Under the pieces are notes generated by a model. It searched no databases. It worked only from the letters and a program-made list of their open reading frames with translations, and was not told the origin of the DNA. From Verrucomicrobiaceae bacterium (GTDB taxonomy: Bacteria > Verrucomicrobiota > Verrucomicrobiia > Verrucomicrobiales > Verrucomicrobiaceae): a stretch of DNA of 64,000 nucleotides. The position numbers and the translations under genes are program-made. Every line of letters starts with the position of its first letter. Position 1 is the first letter of the stretch. Positions 47,801 to 56,377 of this stretch are shown one piece after another. Location: contig JAEUHN010000039.1 in assembly GCA_016795365.1 (NCBI GenBank), positions 238,610 to 302,609 of the forward strand, read 5' to 3'.

Positions 47801-50800
47801 CGGTGCGCCAGAGTTCTGTGCCGAAACTATCCCCGGCGGCGAAATAGAGCAGACCGTTGTGCTCACGGAAGTTGGCTGGCGATGAGGCACCTGCTCCGAT
47901 CAAGATATCTTTGACCATGACTGTGCCAGCCGAAGTGCCGTCGCTACGCCAGAGTTCAGTCCCGTTCACCCCGTCTGAGGCTGCGAAGTAAAGCGCTCCG
48001 TTGTAGCTCACCAGATTGACCGGAGATGAATTCACACTTCCTGGATTGATGTCCTTCACCAGCGCTGTGCCCGCTGTGGTGCCGTCAGACACCCAAAGCT
48101 CCTGACCGTTGGTGCCGTCACTGGCGCTGAAGAAGACCAGCGACCCCACGGGCGTGATGCTGGTGATACTCGATCCCGTGCTGGCCGAGGGGTTGATGTT
48201 CTTTACCAACACCGTGCCAGGATCAGTGCCGTCACTTTTCCACAGTTCGGCCCCGTTGGTGCCGTCGTTGGCGCTGAAATACAGTAGCGAACCGACGGCC
48301 ACGGGCGTGGAGATACTGGAGCTAGCGTTCGCGGTCGGATTGATGTTCTTCACCATCGTGGTGGTGGTGCCATCCGATTTCCAAAGCTCCTGCCCGTTCG
48401 TCGTCGTGTCGGTGGCAGCGAAGAACAAAGTATTTCCCACAGCGCGCAGGAGCGTCGGGGATGAGCTCGTGGCTCCAGCGTTGATATTGGCGACGAGCAC
48501 GGTGCCTGCCGTGGTGCCGTCTGATTTCCACAGTTCGGTGCCGTTGGTCGCATCCGCTGCGCTCAGAAACAGAGTGCCATTGACGATGGCAAAGTTCGCC
48601 GGGAAACTGCTGATTCCCGCCGTGGTGTGAATGTCCTTCACCATCACGGTGCCCACGTTGGTGCCATCGCTGTTCCACAACTCCGTGCCGTTCAATCCAT
48701 CGCTGGCAGCATAAAAGAGAGCGGAACCAAAGGCAGTGAGATTGCTGATGCTCCCGCTTGTGTTTCCAGACGTGAAATCCGAGACCCGATAGGTTCCTGC
48801 TGCGGTGCCATCGCTGCGCCACAACTCGGTGCCCATGACCCCGTCATTGGCACCGAAGAGAACGGCGCTGCCAAGTGAAGCCATCGCAGACAAACCTGCG
48901 CTGCCGGTGCCCAGATTGATGTCCTCCACGCGCACCGTGCCTGCATTTGTCCCGTCAGATTTCCACAACTCCGAACCTGCCGCGCCATCGTTGGCATAGA
49001 AGTAAAGTGTCGTTCCATTGACGGTCAGTAAAGACGGGCTGGAACTGCTGCTAGCGATAGCATTGACGTCTTTGACCATCACCGTCCCAACGGCGGTGCC
49101 GTCTGTCTTCCAAAGTTCGACGCCGTTCGCCGTCGAATCCGCAGCGGAGAAATACAACGCAGAGCCTAGGACGGTGAAACCGGTCGGATTAGAGCCAGTC
49201 ACACCGGCAAAGATGTCTTTCACCAGGGCCGTGCCACCCGATGTGCCATCGGACTTCCACAACTCAGCACCCGCTGTCGTGGTAGTCGCGCGGAAGTAAA
49301 GGGTGCCGCTCCAGTTGAACAGCGCTGTCGGCGAGGAACTGCCTGAGCCAGTGTTGATGTCCAAAACGATGCTCGTCGTGGTGCCGTCGGATTTATAGAG
49401 TTCGATGCCCGTGGTGCCGTTGGTCGCCGAGAAATACACCGTGCTGCCGATGGCGGTGAGATTGGCCGGATTGGAATTGGCAGCGGCGACAGTGTTGATG
49501 TTGGCCACCATCACCGTGCCGGCGGTTGTGCCATCGGACTTCCACAACTCGACGCCGTTGGTGCCGTCATTCGCGGCAAAGAACAGCGTGCCGCCGACAT
49601 TCGTGAGGCCGGAAATGGACGATCCCGTCGCACCAGCCAGGATGTCCTTGACCATCACCGTGCCGCCTGCGGTGCCGTCCGTTTTCCACAACTCCAGGCC
49701 CGCCGCCGCTGTGGTCGCCGTGAAGAACACGTTGCTGCCCACCACTGTCATGTTCCCGGGAGTTGATGCCGCTGTTCCAGCGTTGATGTCCACCAAGCGC
49801 GCCACCGTCGTGCCATTGTAGCTCCACAACTCGGCTCCCGCCGTGGTGTCCGTGCCGGTGAAAAGCAGCGTCGATCCAAGCATCGCCAGCGTGCCCGCAG
49901 CAGTGGATCCAACATTGAAAGAAGACGAAATCTGCGTCACCGTTGTTCCGTCCGTGCGGTAGATGCCGAAGTTGTAGTGGTAATAGGACACCCCGGTCCC
50001 GGCTGTGAAATTCGTCACTGTGCCGCCATTGGGCGTTGTGTTGACATCCTTGGTCAATGTCACCGGTCCCACCGCGATGGTTCCAATCCCATGCAATTCA
50101 ATGTCATAAGGTGACTCATCGGGATCGTTGCTCGACATGTGCAGTGCTGCGTATTTCACGCCAGATGTCGTAGCAACGAAGGTCACATCCACCGTCACCG
50201 TGCTAGCTGGCGCGATGGTTAGCGCGCTCGGCGGGCCGATGCTGAACTGATTCGCGGCCACTCCATCAATTGTGCTGCCCGACAGGGTGAGATCCGCCGA
50301 ACCCGTGTTCCGAATCGTCAGCGTGCGCACCACCGGGGTGTTCAAGGTCGTCGTCCCAAAGTCGATGATCGCCGCCGAATCCGGCCGCACAGTGCCGGAC
50401 GGATACTCAAGGGCGATATCCGGGATGCTGGAGGTGCCCGTCGCCGTCAGTGCGATATCGAACGAGCCTTCGTCCAGGTCATTGCTCAAGATGTGAATGG
50501 CCGCCGAGCGCGCCCCAGCAGCTGCTGGGGTCCACGTCACCGTAAATGTCGCGCTCGCACCGCTGGCAATCGTGCTGCTGGAGATGCTGCCGAGCGTGAT
50601 CTCACTGCTGTTCGTGCCATCCTTCGTAATGTTGCTGACGACGAGATCCAAGGCACCCATGTTGCGCACCGTGAAGGTCTTCACAGTCGCGATGCCGGAG
50701 GGGATGGTGCCATAGTCCACCGTGGAAACACCATCGGCCAGACCATTGCCAGCAGGCTGCTCAACAGCGATCTCCTGACCGGTCGCCACCGTGATGGTCA

Positions 50801-53800
50801 CCGTTGCAGCCGAGCTGGTGATCGCACCATTCGCCGCCGTGAATGTGAAGCTGTCCGAACCGGTAAAGCCCGTGGTAGGAGTGTAGGTCAGGTTAGGCGC
50901 TGTTCCCGAGAGCGTGCCGTTGGTCGGCGTGGTGACCACCGCATAGGTCAGCGTCGCTCCAGGCGCAGCCGAGTCCTGCCCAGTCAAAGTGATGGCCGTC
51001 GCCGTGTTGGTGGGCACACCCACAGATTGGGCATTGGCCGCGACCGTGCTCGTCACTGAGAAGGTATTGCTGTCCCCCGTGCTCGTGCCGTTCGCAGCGC
51101 GCATCAGCACCAGGTTCGCGGCTTGATTCACCGTCACACTGCCCGTCCAAACACCTGCCGAGAATGAACCGGAGGTCGCTGGCGTCAAGCCAAGTGCCAC
51201 CAACGTGTTGAACGGCGTGGTCAGACCCGTATTCGCCGTTCCAACACTTGAGGTGGCAGCCGTCCAGTCAGACGCGCTGCTATTGTCGAACGAGCCGATG
51301 CGAAGATATCCGTGTGCACCATTCGCTGGCGCTGGCACTGATGCTCCTGACCAGAGTGTCGTTGGAATGGTTTGCGGCGAAGTGATGCCGGTGGATGTCG
51401 AGGCATTGGCACACACGAAATCCACGGCCACACCAGCTGAGTTCCTGAGCAGCACAGCGGTTCTTGAGCCGAAAGTGCTCGTCCAGTCCAGATTCGAACC
51501 ATAATAAAACGTCGGGAACACACCCGGTGAGGTGCCAAGCTCCTGGAGTCGGAACACCTGACCTGCGGCGCAAACGGTGCCGGACGGGATAGTAAACACT
51601 GGCAGGGGGCTGCTGAGGCTGACGTTGTCGTAGAGGTAAATCTGCCATCCCGAAACATCGACCGAGCCAGTGCCCACATTCATGAACTCCACCTCATCGG
51701 GCGTATTGGGGTTCACCTCACTGATCACGATGGAACTCGTGGCCGGAGCAAGTCGAAAGCCGCTCAAGGTGGCCGTGCTGACGAAGCTCGTCACCGTGTT
51801 GTTCGCAACGTCCTGAGCGGTGATCGTGGTGCTGAACGCGGTTCCCGCCGTTTTCGGGCTGGTGACGTTGCCAAACGCAAAGTGATGCAACGCACCTACT
51901 GAAACCGTGAAGGCATTGCTCGTGCCGGTGCGCCCCGCCCCGTCGCTCGCCGTCAGAACGATGTTGGTGGTCGCAGTGCTTATCGTGATGTTGCCTGACC
52001 AAACACCTGAAGTGAAAGCGGTGGTCGTGGTCGGCGTCATCGTGATTGCACCTGATGTTCCGGTTCCCGACAAGCCAGCCGTTCCAGTGAAACCTGTCAC
52101 CGTTCCGTTGCTGACATTGTGGGCCGTGATCGTGATCGAGAAAGGCGAGCCGAGTGTCTTCGGCGAGGCGATGGCACCGAAGGCGAAGTGGTGAAGGTCG
52201 TTGTCGATCACCGAGGTGGTGGCGCTGCCATCCGTGAATCCGGCGGTGCTCGCAGTCACCAAGGCAGTGGTATTCGCTTCTGCCAGCGCGTCATTCGGTG
52301 CGGTGGCAGTGAAACTCGCCGACGTCGATCCCGCTGGAATGGTCACCGTGGCTGGCACCGTGAGTTTGGGTGAGTTTGAAGAGAGGTTCACCACCAGCGG
52401 CGATGTCAGCGTCCCGGTCAGTGCTACGCTTCCTGTGCCTGTGCCGCCCTCTGTTACCGATGTCGAGAGCGTGACGGCAAGTATTAACGCCTCATTGTCC
52501 AGCACATCCATGGATGCAATTGCTCCAGTCCAACCGATCACCGATGCAGTCACAGAGACGTTTTGAGTGCCGTCGATGCGCGTGTCATTCACTGCCGCGA
52601 CCACAAAGTTCGCCGATGCCTGCCCGCCAGGAATCACCACGGTCCCTGGCACCGTGAGTTCGCCGGGATTGCCCGACACCAGCGTCACGGTGAGCGGGCT
52701 GGCATTGACATCACTGCGAGTGACGGTGCCCTGCCCATTGGCACCGCCTTCACTGACCGAGGCAGGCAGGGAGATGGTGAGAGTTCCCGATTCATTGTCC
52801 TGCACCGTGAACAGTTTCGAAGCGTCTGCAGGCACGCCGCCGGCACTGGCGGTGATCGTGGTGAACTGAGGTCCGTCTGCGACAGCATCATCAACGGGCG
52901 TGATCGCAAACGTCGTGCTCGGCGTGCCCGAGGGAATCGTCACCGTCACAGGCACAGTCGCTGCGCTCGGATCACTCGAGGTCAGCGTCACGACGGTGTC
53001 CGTCGGCTGCAATTGAGTCACACTCAGCGTCGCCGTGACCGGACCATCACCTTCCGTCGCAGCATCGGTCGCCGTGATGACAAGGGCGTTGGTAGGCTCG
53101 CCCAGGATCTCCACGTCGTCGATATTCCAGCCCGAGTAGGCAGTGGTTCCCGCAAGGACCCGATAGCCCCATCGAATGTAAACCGTCGAATTCAAATCCG
53201 CGACTTGGGTCAGGTCATAATCTTGACTTTGCCAAGCGTTGTCCGTGATGGCGCTGGCGGGATTGACGAAGACTTCCCGCCAGGAGGTGCCATCGGTTGA
53301 CACCTCCACGGTGCTGCGGGTGTTGGCCAATGAGTTCGTGTTCAGCCAGCGTTTGAAGCGCAAACGCGTGTTCTTATACACACTCAGGTCCACAGGTCCC
53401 ATCGTGAGGTAGAAGGGGCCACCGACGGTCGTCGATTGATTGCCCGAGAGATTCACGCCGAACACGTTACTTCCGGTCGCACCCGCTGATGGGTCCGCGT
53501 TACCTGCACCACCGCCCGAGCTGCCGCCTCCACCCGTTGGAGCACCAAAGGCCCACTCGCCAGTGCGCGTCCAACCCGGGTCTGTGTTGAGGGCAAACGA
53601 CTGCTGGACAGGAGGCGTCACGTCCAGCCGCACAGCAATCGGGATATTGAAACCCGCCGTCGAATTCGTGAACACAATATTGGTGCTGTAGAAGCCTGAG
53701 ATCAAGGTGCTGGCCTGGGTGGTAACAGTCACCACCTGCGTGCCACCCACCGCCACCGTTCCTGATGCCGGGCTGAGGTTTAACCAAGTTGCAGTCGAAC

Positions 53801-56198
53801 TCGCGGTCCAGCTGATGGGCGAGCCACTGGTGTTCGACAGCGTCAGCGTCTTGCTCGCTGGCGTGAACGATCCCCCCTTGCTGCCTGTGATGGTCCAGCC
53901 AGACAGATCATCGACCTGCAAGCCATTGGGCACCGCATAAGACTCGACCACGCCCGTGGTCGAACTGCTCGCCGGTGCCGTCGCTCCAGAACCCGCACCG
54001 CGCTTGGCAAAGGCGGCCCACAGTTCGCCCACATCCTCCGGGTGGCTGACCGTTGCGGCCTGGATGACGCTGTCGCGAGACTGGAGGAAGTTTGGATTCA
54101 CTGGCGAAAGCTTCATGCCATCCGTCACATACTGGAGGATGCGCTGACCGCCCTCGGCACCACCATGCTTGCCCACGAGTTTTGCCCGGCACTCCCAGAG
54201 CATCATACACCAGACCTCGCCAGCATTGTGCACCTCGCTCGGGTTGCTGTTCGATGAGCCGAACAACGGACTCAGCGGTATGCCCGTGTGCGAACTTGCC
54301 TGAGTGGGGTCGATGTCCTTGAAGGTCAACGGATTCTTCAGCATGTCCGTGGAATAGGGGTAGCGGCGGATGCCGTAGTAGTAGTTGTTGGTCATGCCCG
54401 CCGTGAACAGGAGCGTCGCATACGAACCACCAGCATAGACCGCATTCGGGTCTGCATCCGGACCGGTGAGCAATGCCATGCCGTAGAAGTCGGACCATCC
54501 CTCACCCATGCCTCGCGAAGCTAGCGCGCTCATTCCCACGCCGCCACCCACCAGACGATTGCTCAATCCATGCACATACTCATGGATCACGATGACGTTA
54601 TCGAAATCACCATCGCGGTCCGGCGTTGGCCCGGTGAAGACATACATCTGCATGCGGGGCGCGCTGCCATCAGCAGGCGTGCTCATGTTCGCATTGTTAG
54701 TGCCGCTGCCATCCTGCGCATCCGCCAGGACCGCATCGTTGCCACTGCCCCCACGGCCGAAGTTGTTGGTTTGGAAATTGCCGGAAGATTCCGTGAAACC
54801 CAGGCTGTAAAGCTGGTCATGGACCCAGTTGTTCATGTAGAACAGATGCGTCACCGAAGCATTTGCGTAGGCGGAGGGTGCCTGCGTGAGATCGACAGCG
54901 AAATCGAATGTGCGTGAAACGCCGCCATTGGGACGTGGCAAGTCTGGCGAATTCGCCGAAGCATCAAAGTCCGTGTGAGCATCCACATTGTTGCCCAGCG
55001 TCTCCTGTCCGCCATCGTTGATCCAGCCATTCGGCGACGCCGTCGCGTTGACAGATTGCAACGTGATCAGACTGCGCGGCACCTCTACGCCTTGCAAACT
55101 GCCGGGCACGGCATTCACTGGCTTCAGCGGCGCGGGGCTTTCCAGCGGCACCTTGGAAGTCGCATCCGCATAAACGCGGAACGTCGCATCCGTTGCATCG
55201 TTGGTCAGACTCGTGCGATACAGCACCTCACCATTCTCAGCGTCCACGACCATGCGGAACATCTCATTCTGTGCCAGGCTGAAGGTGGTGACATCCCAGC
55301 CGAGACGGACATTCCGCTGATCCATCGGCAGGTAAGTGAGCTGCGCAGTCGTATCGCTCTGACCAGGCGCCGTGAATCGCTGCATCCGTTCCGTCCCTTC
55401 AGCCGCAGTGGTGCTCTGGACCTGAGCAGCTTGCACCTGATCATTCACGGAGGCAGCAGCACGGGAGATGGCCTCGTTCACCATCACCACCGGCTGCACT
55501 ATATTCGCCTCGGGCTGGCCCAGGAAATGATCCGCCAAGGTGATCACTTCGCCCGCCTTCGTCACGTTGGCCTTGAAGATGGTCTTGAACACCGGGATGC
55601 CGTTCACCGCCTGATTCCAGACCAGCGTGGTCATTCCGCTGTGCTGGGTGACATCGTTGCGGGTCACAGGCGCTTTTCTCAAGGCGTCGGAATTGTGGCC
55701 AAATAGATCGGCATGGCGGTCCACGAATTGCTCCACCGCTAAGCGAGCTGACTGGCCTGGGGCAAGTGATGGTGACAAAAAGCGCCCGGTGGACTGCACA
55801 TAGCTCGGTGCGCCACTGATGGGATCAAACTCCACCTGCACACCGGGAACCTCCTGACGGAGGGCAGTGACTGCCGCGAGGCGCACTGGATTGACTTTCG
55901 GCGACAGCGGCGCATCCCGCTTGTCCAGCGAAGGAAGAGCGACGCGTGGCTTCGTCGAAACGAATTTCACACTCTTGTCCGTCTTTCGGGGGGCTTCGGT
56001 GGCGCTGCCACGAGCAGGCAAAACGGACGAGTCTTCAGGACTCGATGCCCTTGTCGGTTCGGTATTTTCAGACACCTCCGCTTCCGTTCGGGAAGATCGA
56101 TTTGAAACCCTGAATCCCAACCAAAGGGCCGCAACGCAAAGTATGCCGAGGACAAGCAGTGGCGAGACGCGCGCGTGTGATTTGGGGGAGTTTCTCAT
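41880..56198 (-). CDS. giant M36 (fungalysin)-type metallopeptidase with many beta-propeller and Ig-like modules, 4772 aa
   Basis: A single open frame of 4772 residues. The N-terminal hydrophobic segment (SPLLVLGILCVAALWLGF) is followed by an FTP-like propeptide (about 95-330). The M36 catalytic domain has HEYVHGLSNRLVGG (HEYVH at 539-543) and a glutamate ligand in AGEVWCMMLWE (Glu661). Then come, in order: BACON-like domain (about 780-840), a MAM/CUB-like segment (about 870-1030), Calx-beta domains (about 1035-1330), a lamin-tail region (about 1480-1600), tandem-95/Ig-like (about 1730-1810), HYDIN-like domains, about 16 ELWxxDGT units (about 2050-2900), HYR-like, SBBP-like repeats (about 3105-3650), FN3-like, Kelch-like WLFGG units (about 3970-4380) and a C-terminal GDADGDGVANVMEIAFGTS segment. 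It is probably exported and surface-bound; substrate unknown. Confidence 0.88.
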   Translation of the reverse strand: MRNSPKSHARVSPLLVLGILCVAALWLGFRVSNRSSRTEAEVSENTEPTRASSPEDSSVLPARGSATEAPRKTDKSVKFVSTKPRVALPSLDKRDAPLSPKVNPVRLAAVTALRQEVPGVQVEFDPISGAPSYVQSTGRFLSPSLAPGQSARLAVEQFVDRHADLFGHNSDALRKAPVTRNDVTQHSGMTTLVWNQAVNGIPVFKTIFKANVTKAGEVITLADHFLGQPEANIVQPVVMVNEAISRAAASVNDQVQAAQVQSTTAAEGTERMQRFTAPGQSDTTAQLTYLPMDQRNVRLGWDVTTFSLAQNEMFRMVVDAENGEVLYRTSLTNDATDATFRVYADATSKVPLESPAPLKPVNAVPGSLQGVEVPRSLITLQSVNATASPNGWINDGGQETLGNNVDAHTDFDASANSPDLPRPNGGVSRTFDFAVDLTQAPSAYANASVTHLFYMNNWVHDQLYSLGFTESSGNFQTNNFGRGGSGNDAVLADAQDGSGTNNANMSTPADGSAPRMQMYVFTGPTPDRDGDFDNVIVIHEYVHGLSNRLVGGGVGMSALASRGMGEGWSDFYGMALLTGPDADPNAVYAGGSYATLLFTAGMTNNYYYGIRRYPYSTDMLKNPLTFKDIDPTQASSHTGIPLSPLFGSSNSNPSEVHNAGEVWCMMLWECRAKLVGKHGGAEGGQRILQYVTDGMKLSPVNPNFLQSRDSVIQAATVSHPEDVGELWAAFAKRGAGSGATAPASSSTTGVVESYAVPNGLQVDDLSGWTITGSKGGSFTPASKTLTLSNTSGSPISWTASSTATWLNLSPASGTVAVGGTQVVTVTTQASTLISGFYSTNIVFTNSTAGFNIPIAVRLDVTPPVQQSFALNTDPGWTRTGEWAFGAPTGGGGSSGGGAGNADPSAGATGSNVFGVNLSGNQSTTVGGPFYLTMGPVDLSVYKNTRLRFKRWLNTNSLANTRSTVEVSTDGTSWREVFVNPASAITDNAWQSQDYDLTQVADLNSTVYIRWGYRVLAGTTAYSGWNIDDVEILGEPTNALVITATDAATEGDGPVTATLSVTQLQPTDTVVTLTSSDPSAATVPVTVTIPSGTPSTTFAITPVDDAVADGPQFTTITASAGGVPADASKLFTVQDNESGTLTISLPASVSEGGANGQGTVTRSDVNASPLTVTLVSGNPGELTVPGTVVIPGGQASANFVVAAVNDTRIDGTQNVSVTASVIGWTGAIASMDVLDNEALILAVTLSTSVTEGGTGTGSVALTGTLTSPLVVNLSSNSPKLTVPATVTIPAGSTSASFTATAPNDALAEANTTALVTASTAGFTDGSATTSVIDNDLHHFAFGAIASPKTLGSPFSITITAHNVSNGTVTGFTGTAGLSGTGTSGAITMTPTTTTAFTSGVWSGNITISTATTNIVLTASDGAGRTGTSNAFTVSVGALHHFAFGNVTSPKTAGTAFSTTITAQDVANNTVTSFVSTATLSGFRLAPATSSIVISEVNPNTPDEVEFMNVGTGSVDVSGWQIYLYDNVSLSSPLPVFTIPSGTVCAAGQVFRLQELGTSPGVFPTFYYGSNLDWTSTFGSRTAVLLRNSAGVAVDFVCANASTSTGITSPQTIPTTLWSGASVPAPANGAHGYLRIGSFDNSSASDWTAATSSVGTANTGLTTPFNTLVALGLTPATSGSFSAGVWTGSVTVNQAANLVLMRAANGTSTGDSNTFSVTSTVAANAQSVGVPTNTATAITLTGQDSAAPGATLTYAVVTTPTNGTLSGTAPNLTYTPTTGFTGSDSFTFTAANGAITSSAATVTITVATGQEIAVEQPAGNGLADGVSTVDYGTIPSGIATVKTFTVRNMGALDLVVSNITKDGTNSSEITLGSISSSTIASGASATFTVTWTPAAAGARSAAIHILSNDLDEGSFDIALTATGTSSIPDIALEYPSGTVRPDSAAIIDFGTTTLNTPVVRTLTIRNTGSADLTLSGSTIDGVAANQFSIGPPSALTIAPASTVTVDVTFVATTSGVKYAALHMSSNDPDESPYDIELHGIGTIAVGPVTLTKDVNTTPNGGTVTNFTAGTGVSYYHYNFGIYRTDGTTVTQISSSFNVGSTAAGTLAMLGSTLLFTGTDTTAGAELWSYNGTTVARLVDINAGTAASTPGNMTVVGSNVFFTATTAAAGLELWKTDGTAGGTVMVKDILAGATGSSISGLTNVGGTLFFAANDGTNGVELWKSDGTTAGTVMVANINTVAAANSNPANLTAIGSTVYFSATNGTTGIELYKSDGTTTSIVLDINTGSGSSSPTALFNWSGTLYFRATTTTAGAELWKSDGTSGGTALVKDIFAGVTGSNPTGFTVLGSALYFSAADSTANGVELWKTDGTAVGTVMVKDVNAIASSSSSPSLLTVNGTTLYFYANDGAAGSELWKSDGTNAGTVRVEDINLGTGSAGLSAMASLGSAVLFGANDGVMGTELWRSDGTAAGTYRVSDFTSGNTSGSISNLTAFGSALFYAASDGLNGTELWNSDGTNVGTVMVKDIHTTAGISSFPANFAIVNGTLFLSAADATNGTELWKSDGTTAGTVLVANINAGATSSSPTLLRAVGNTLFFAATDTTTNGQELWKSDGTTTTMVKNINPTANASSSISTPVAVGSLLYFSANDGTNGAELWKSDGTDPGTVLVKNINPSASTGSSITSITPVGSLVFFSASDGTNGQELWVSDGTTAGTALVKDINPGSVNSSPVNLVSYNGALYFAASDGVNGTELWRSDGTSAGTVMVKDILIGAGASSPANFREHNGLLYFAAGDSFGTELWRTDGTANGTVLVKDINPGSPSSVPTSLASAGGYLYFAATTAINGIELWRTDGTINGTQLVSDIVAGTTSSSPGALTVAGSRLFFTASISGIGTELCSYDLGSLPELALFEGTDATGTERQDNVGSYDFGSQSSATVRSFTIKNTGAGYLFVNDIAVTGAQSGAFVVLNKPDSSLAIQPGATHTFTVTATLEGPVNQSAVVSIVCNDSDESSFDVPVTVTVLDNIAPTISAPETYLIGQPGQLAMSLPDVRGMVAYTDNRPGDGTITQDPIPGSIVLAIGETAVVTFTATDSAGNVSNTVTTTVQMGLGQPNTGNNAWARYGGGIGAEGTVSRVVGTSDGGAVVAGSFGSSPFTLGAGADQVTLTSTGANDVFVAKFARDGTLQWARSGGGTVTDAVAGLVELGDGSIVVAGTFSASATFSGTTVTGSGNTDSFVLRYLADGTLSWAKGWGGTGADAVTQLVKLADGNLAIAGSYSSTATITLVAGVTLANIGTAFTDLFLIKYQAANGTAVWARSLGSNVTSESTSGLSLAATPDGGVALVGGALSATLSISGSSTTVVNTGTAGTADWFASKFDASGALVWARNVGGSSVATSETPSALQVFSNGDLAIAGTFSTSPTTFGVGSASPQTFTTLGSTDVAIVRLSGTDGLQQWAKRAGGLGADFVNALLVLPDNSLALAGTYSNGAMQLGIGETRQTTLAAPTTINKLYLALLGGGDGSLRWAKTAGGLATNAVSGLTILGGGDLGIAGTFTSPTEIFGPGEAMETTLTNIGAFGSSDVYVAKYARADGDLIWAKSGGGANTEAVHAFTALTNGSAMLVGTFQPPSATFGLGEPGEVTLNNADPSGTNTDFFFARFHGGGVEAPVAPLVTLLAPSGLSSSTLTFNAAIDSRGQDTTLFVEYGPTTSYGSTGTMSPVFAGLITETRAFTLTGLAPLTTLHFRVSATNAAGTTISADQTITTFADAEIVVEQPAGTSLTDGAATVSFGTVAIGSFDTRTFTIRNTGTVGTLSGLALSKDGAAAADYALGTLSVTSLAPGDSTTFTVTYTPSLGSTRNAALHLGSNDGDENPFDIALTGNNLLPVTFASASTVPITANGYTVPTGRSLGLTLGFAPAPGTSLRVIDNTSANPISGTFVDLPQNGLIQASFGGQIYTFQATYTGGDGNDLVLIETAEWTFLKGNTTTTTTSNYGTQGVASATNLPPGRSLAMTWTGADGTLWLFGGLNSGAFQMNDLWKYDRATGNWTWIKGSNVASAPGVYGTLGVGATANTPGARYGGATWVDATGKLWLFGGNGYITTTTGALADLWNYDPATNYWTWVGGNSTTLNVNGIYGTQGTGSTSNLPGARYQSVSWIDGSGNLWLFGGTGFPATGSVGSLNDLWRYEPSTGNWTWMKGVNTTSNSGTYGTKGTPATANTPGARFGAVAWTDPLGRLWLFGGTGFSPGLSGFSLGDLWRYDPVANQWTWMAGSAVSGSFNGSFGTKGVAAVSNSPSYRTLSAGWTDNFGRLWLFGGSGYGALGATTSDLNDLWVYDIANNLWTWIKGPSTQQTNGVYGTAGVTAVTSMPGSRNSANAFTANGPMDDPWLFGGFAYPSNGTASVRSNDLWNLDLPNASTATTLAATAITSGGATLNASIAANLISTSVRFRYGTSPTLTGGALSSTQSLGSTSSVTNTNVTISGLNYSTTYYFRAETTNDVGTGTGAILSFTTAAAPDIAVEEPVGTILIDGTATINVGSAGVAANASKTITLKNTGTAALTISGALIDGTHAGDFAIGTLPSSLAAATSTTFTLTLTPSATGARSAVLHVTSNDPEESPFDVNLTGTGLTPYQAVQQGAGINGSADPQGDADGDGVANVMEIAFGTSPGSNTSGTGALHYTGSLAGGGVIVSTGQPVTDLEPAPDTVDHWAIFVRRKDAAVLGITYTVEFSADLTTWEPSTVTPTVLASDATYEVVSVPYPYFVGGKKARFFRVVIGVTP

Positions 56199-56377
56199 GC
56201 TCTTAAGCTGGTTGGCTGAGGTGTTTTACTCGAAATCGCATTTTCAAAGCAAGACTAGCCTTCGGTATTTTTGCTGATAGAACCCAGGCAAAAGGTTCGG
56301 CCGATTGTCGTGCAGTGAACTACCTCCTGAGCGGCGCGCTGGCGCTCGAAGGAATCCGAGACTAATCTGCAAGCCTT

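Noticed and set aside
47500..50060. Regularly spaced repeats resembling a CRISPR array
   Set aside because: Repeats are about 150 nt apart, vary in sequence, and keep the reading frame as ELWxxDGT units. They are coding repeats.
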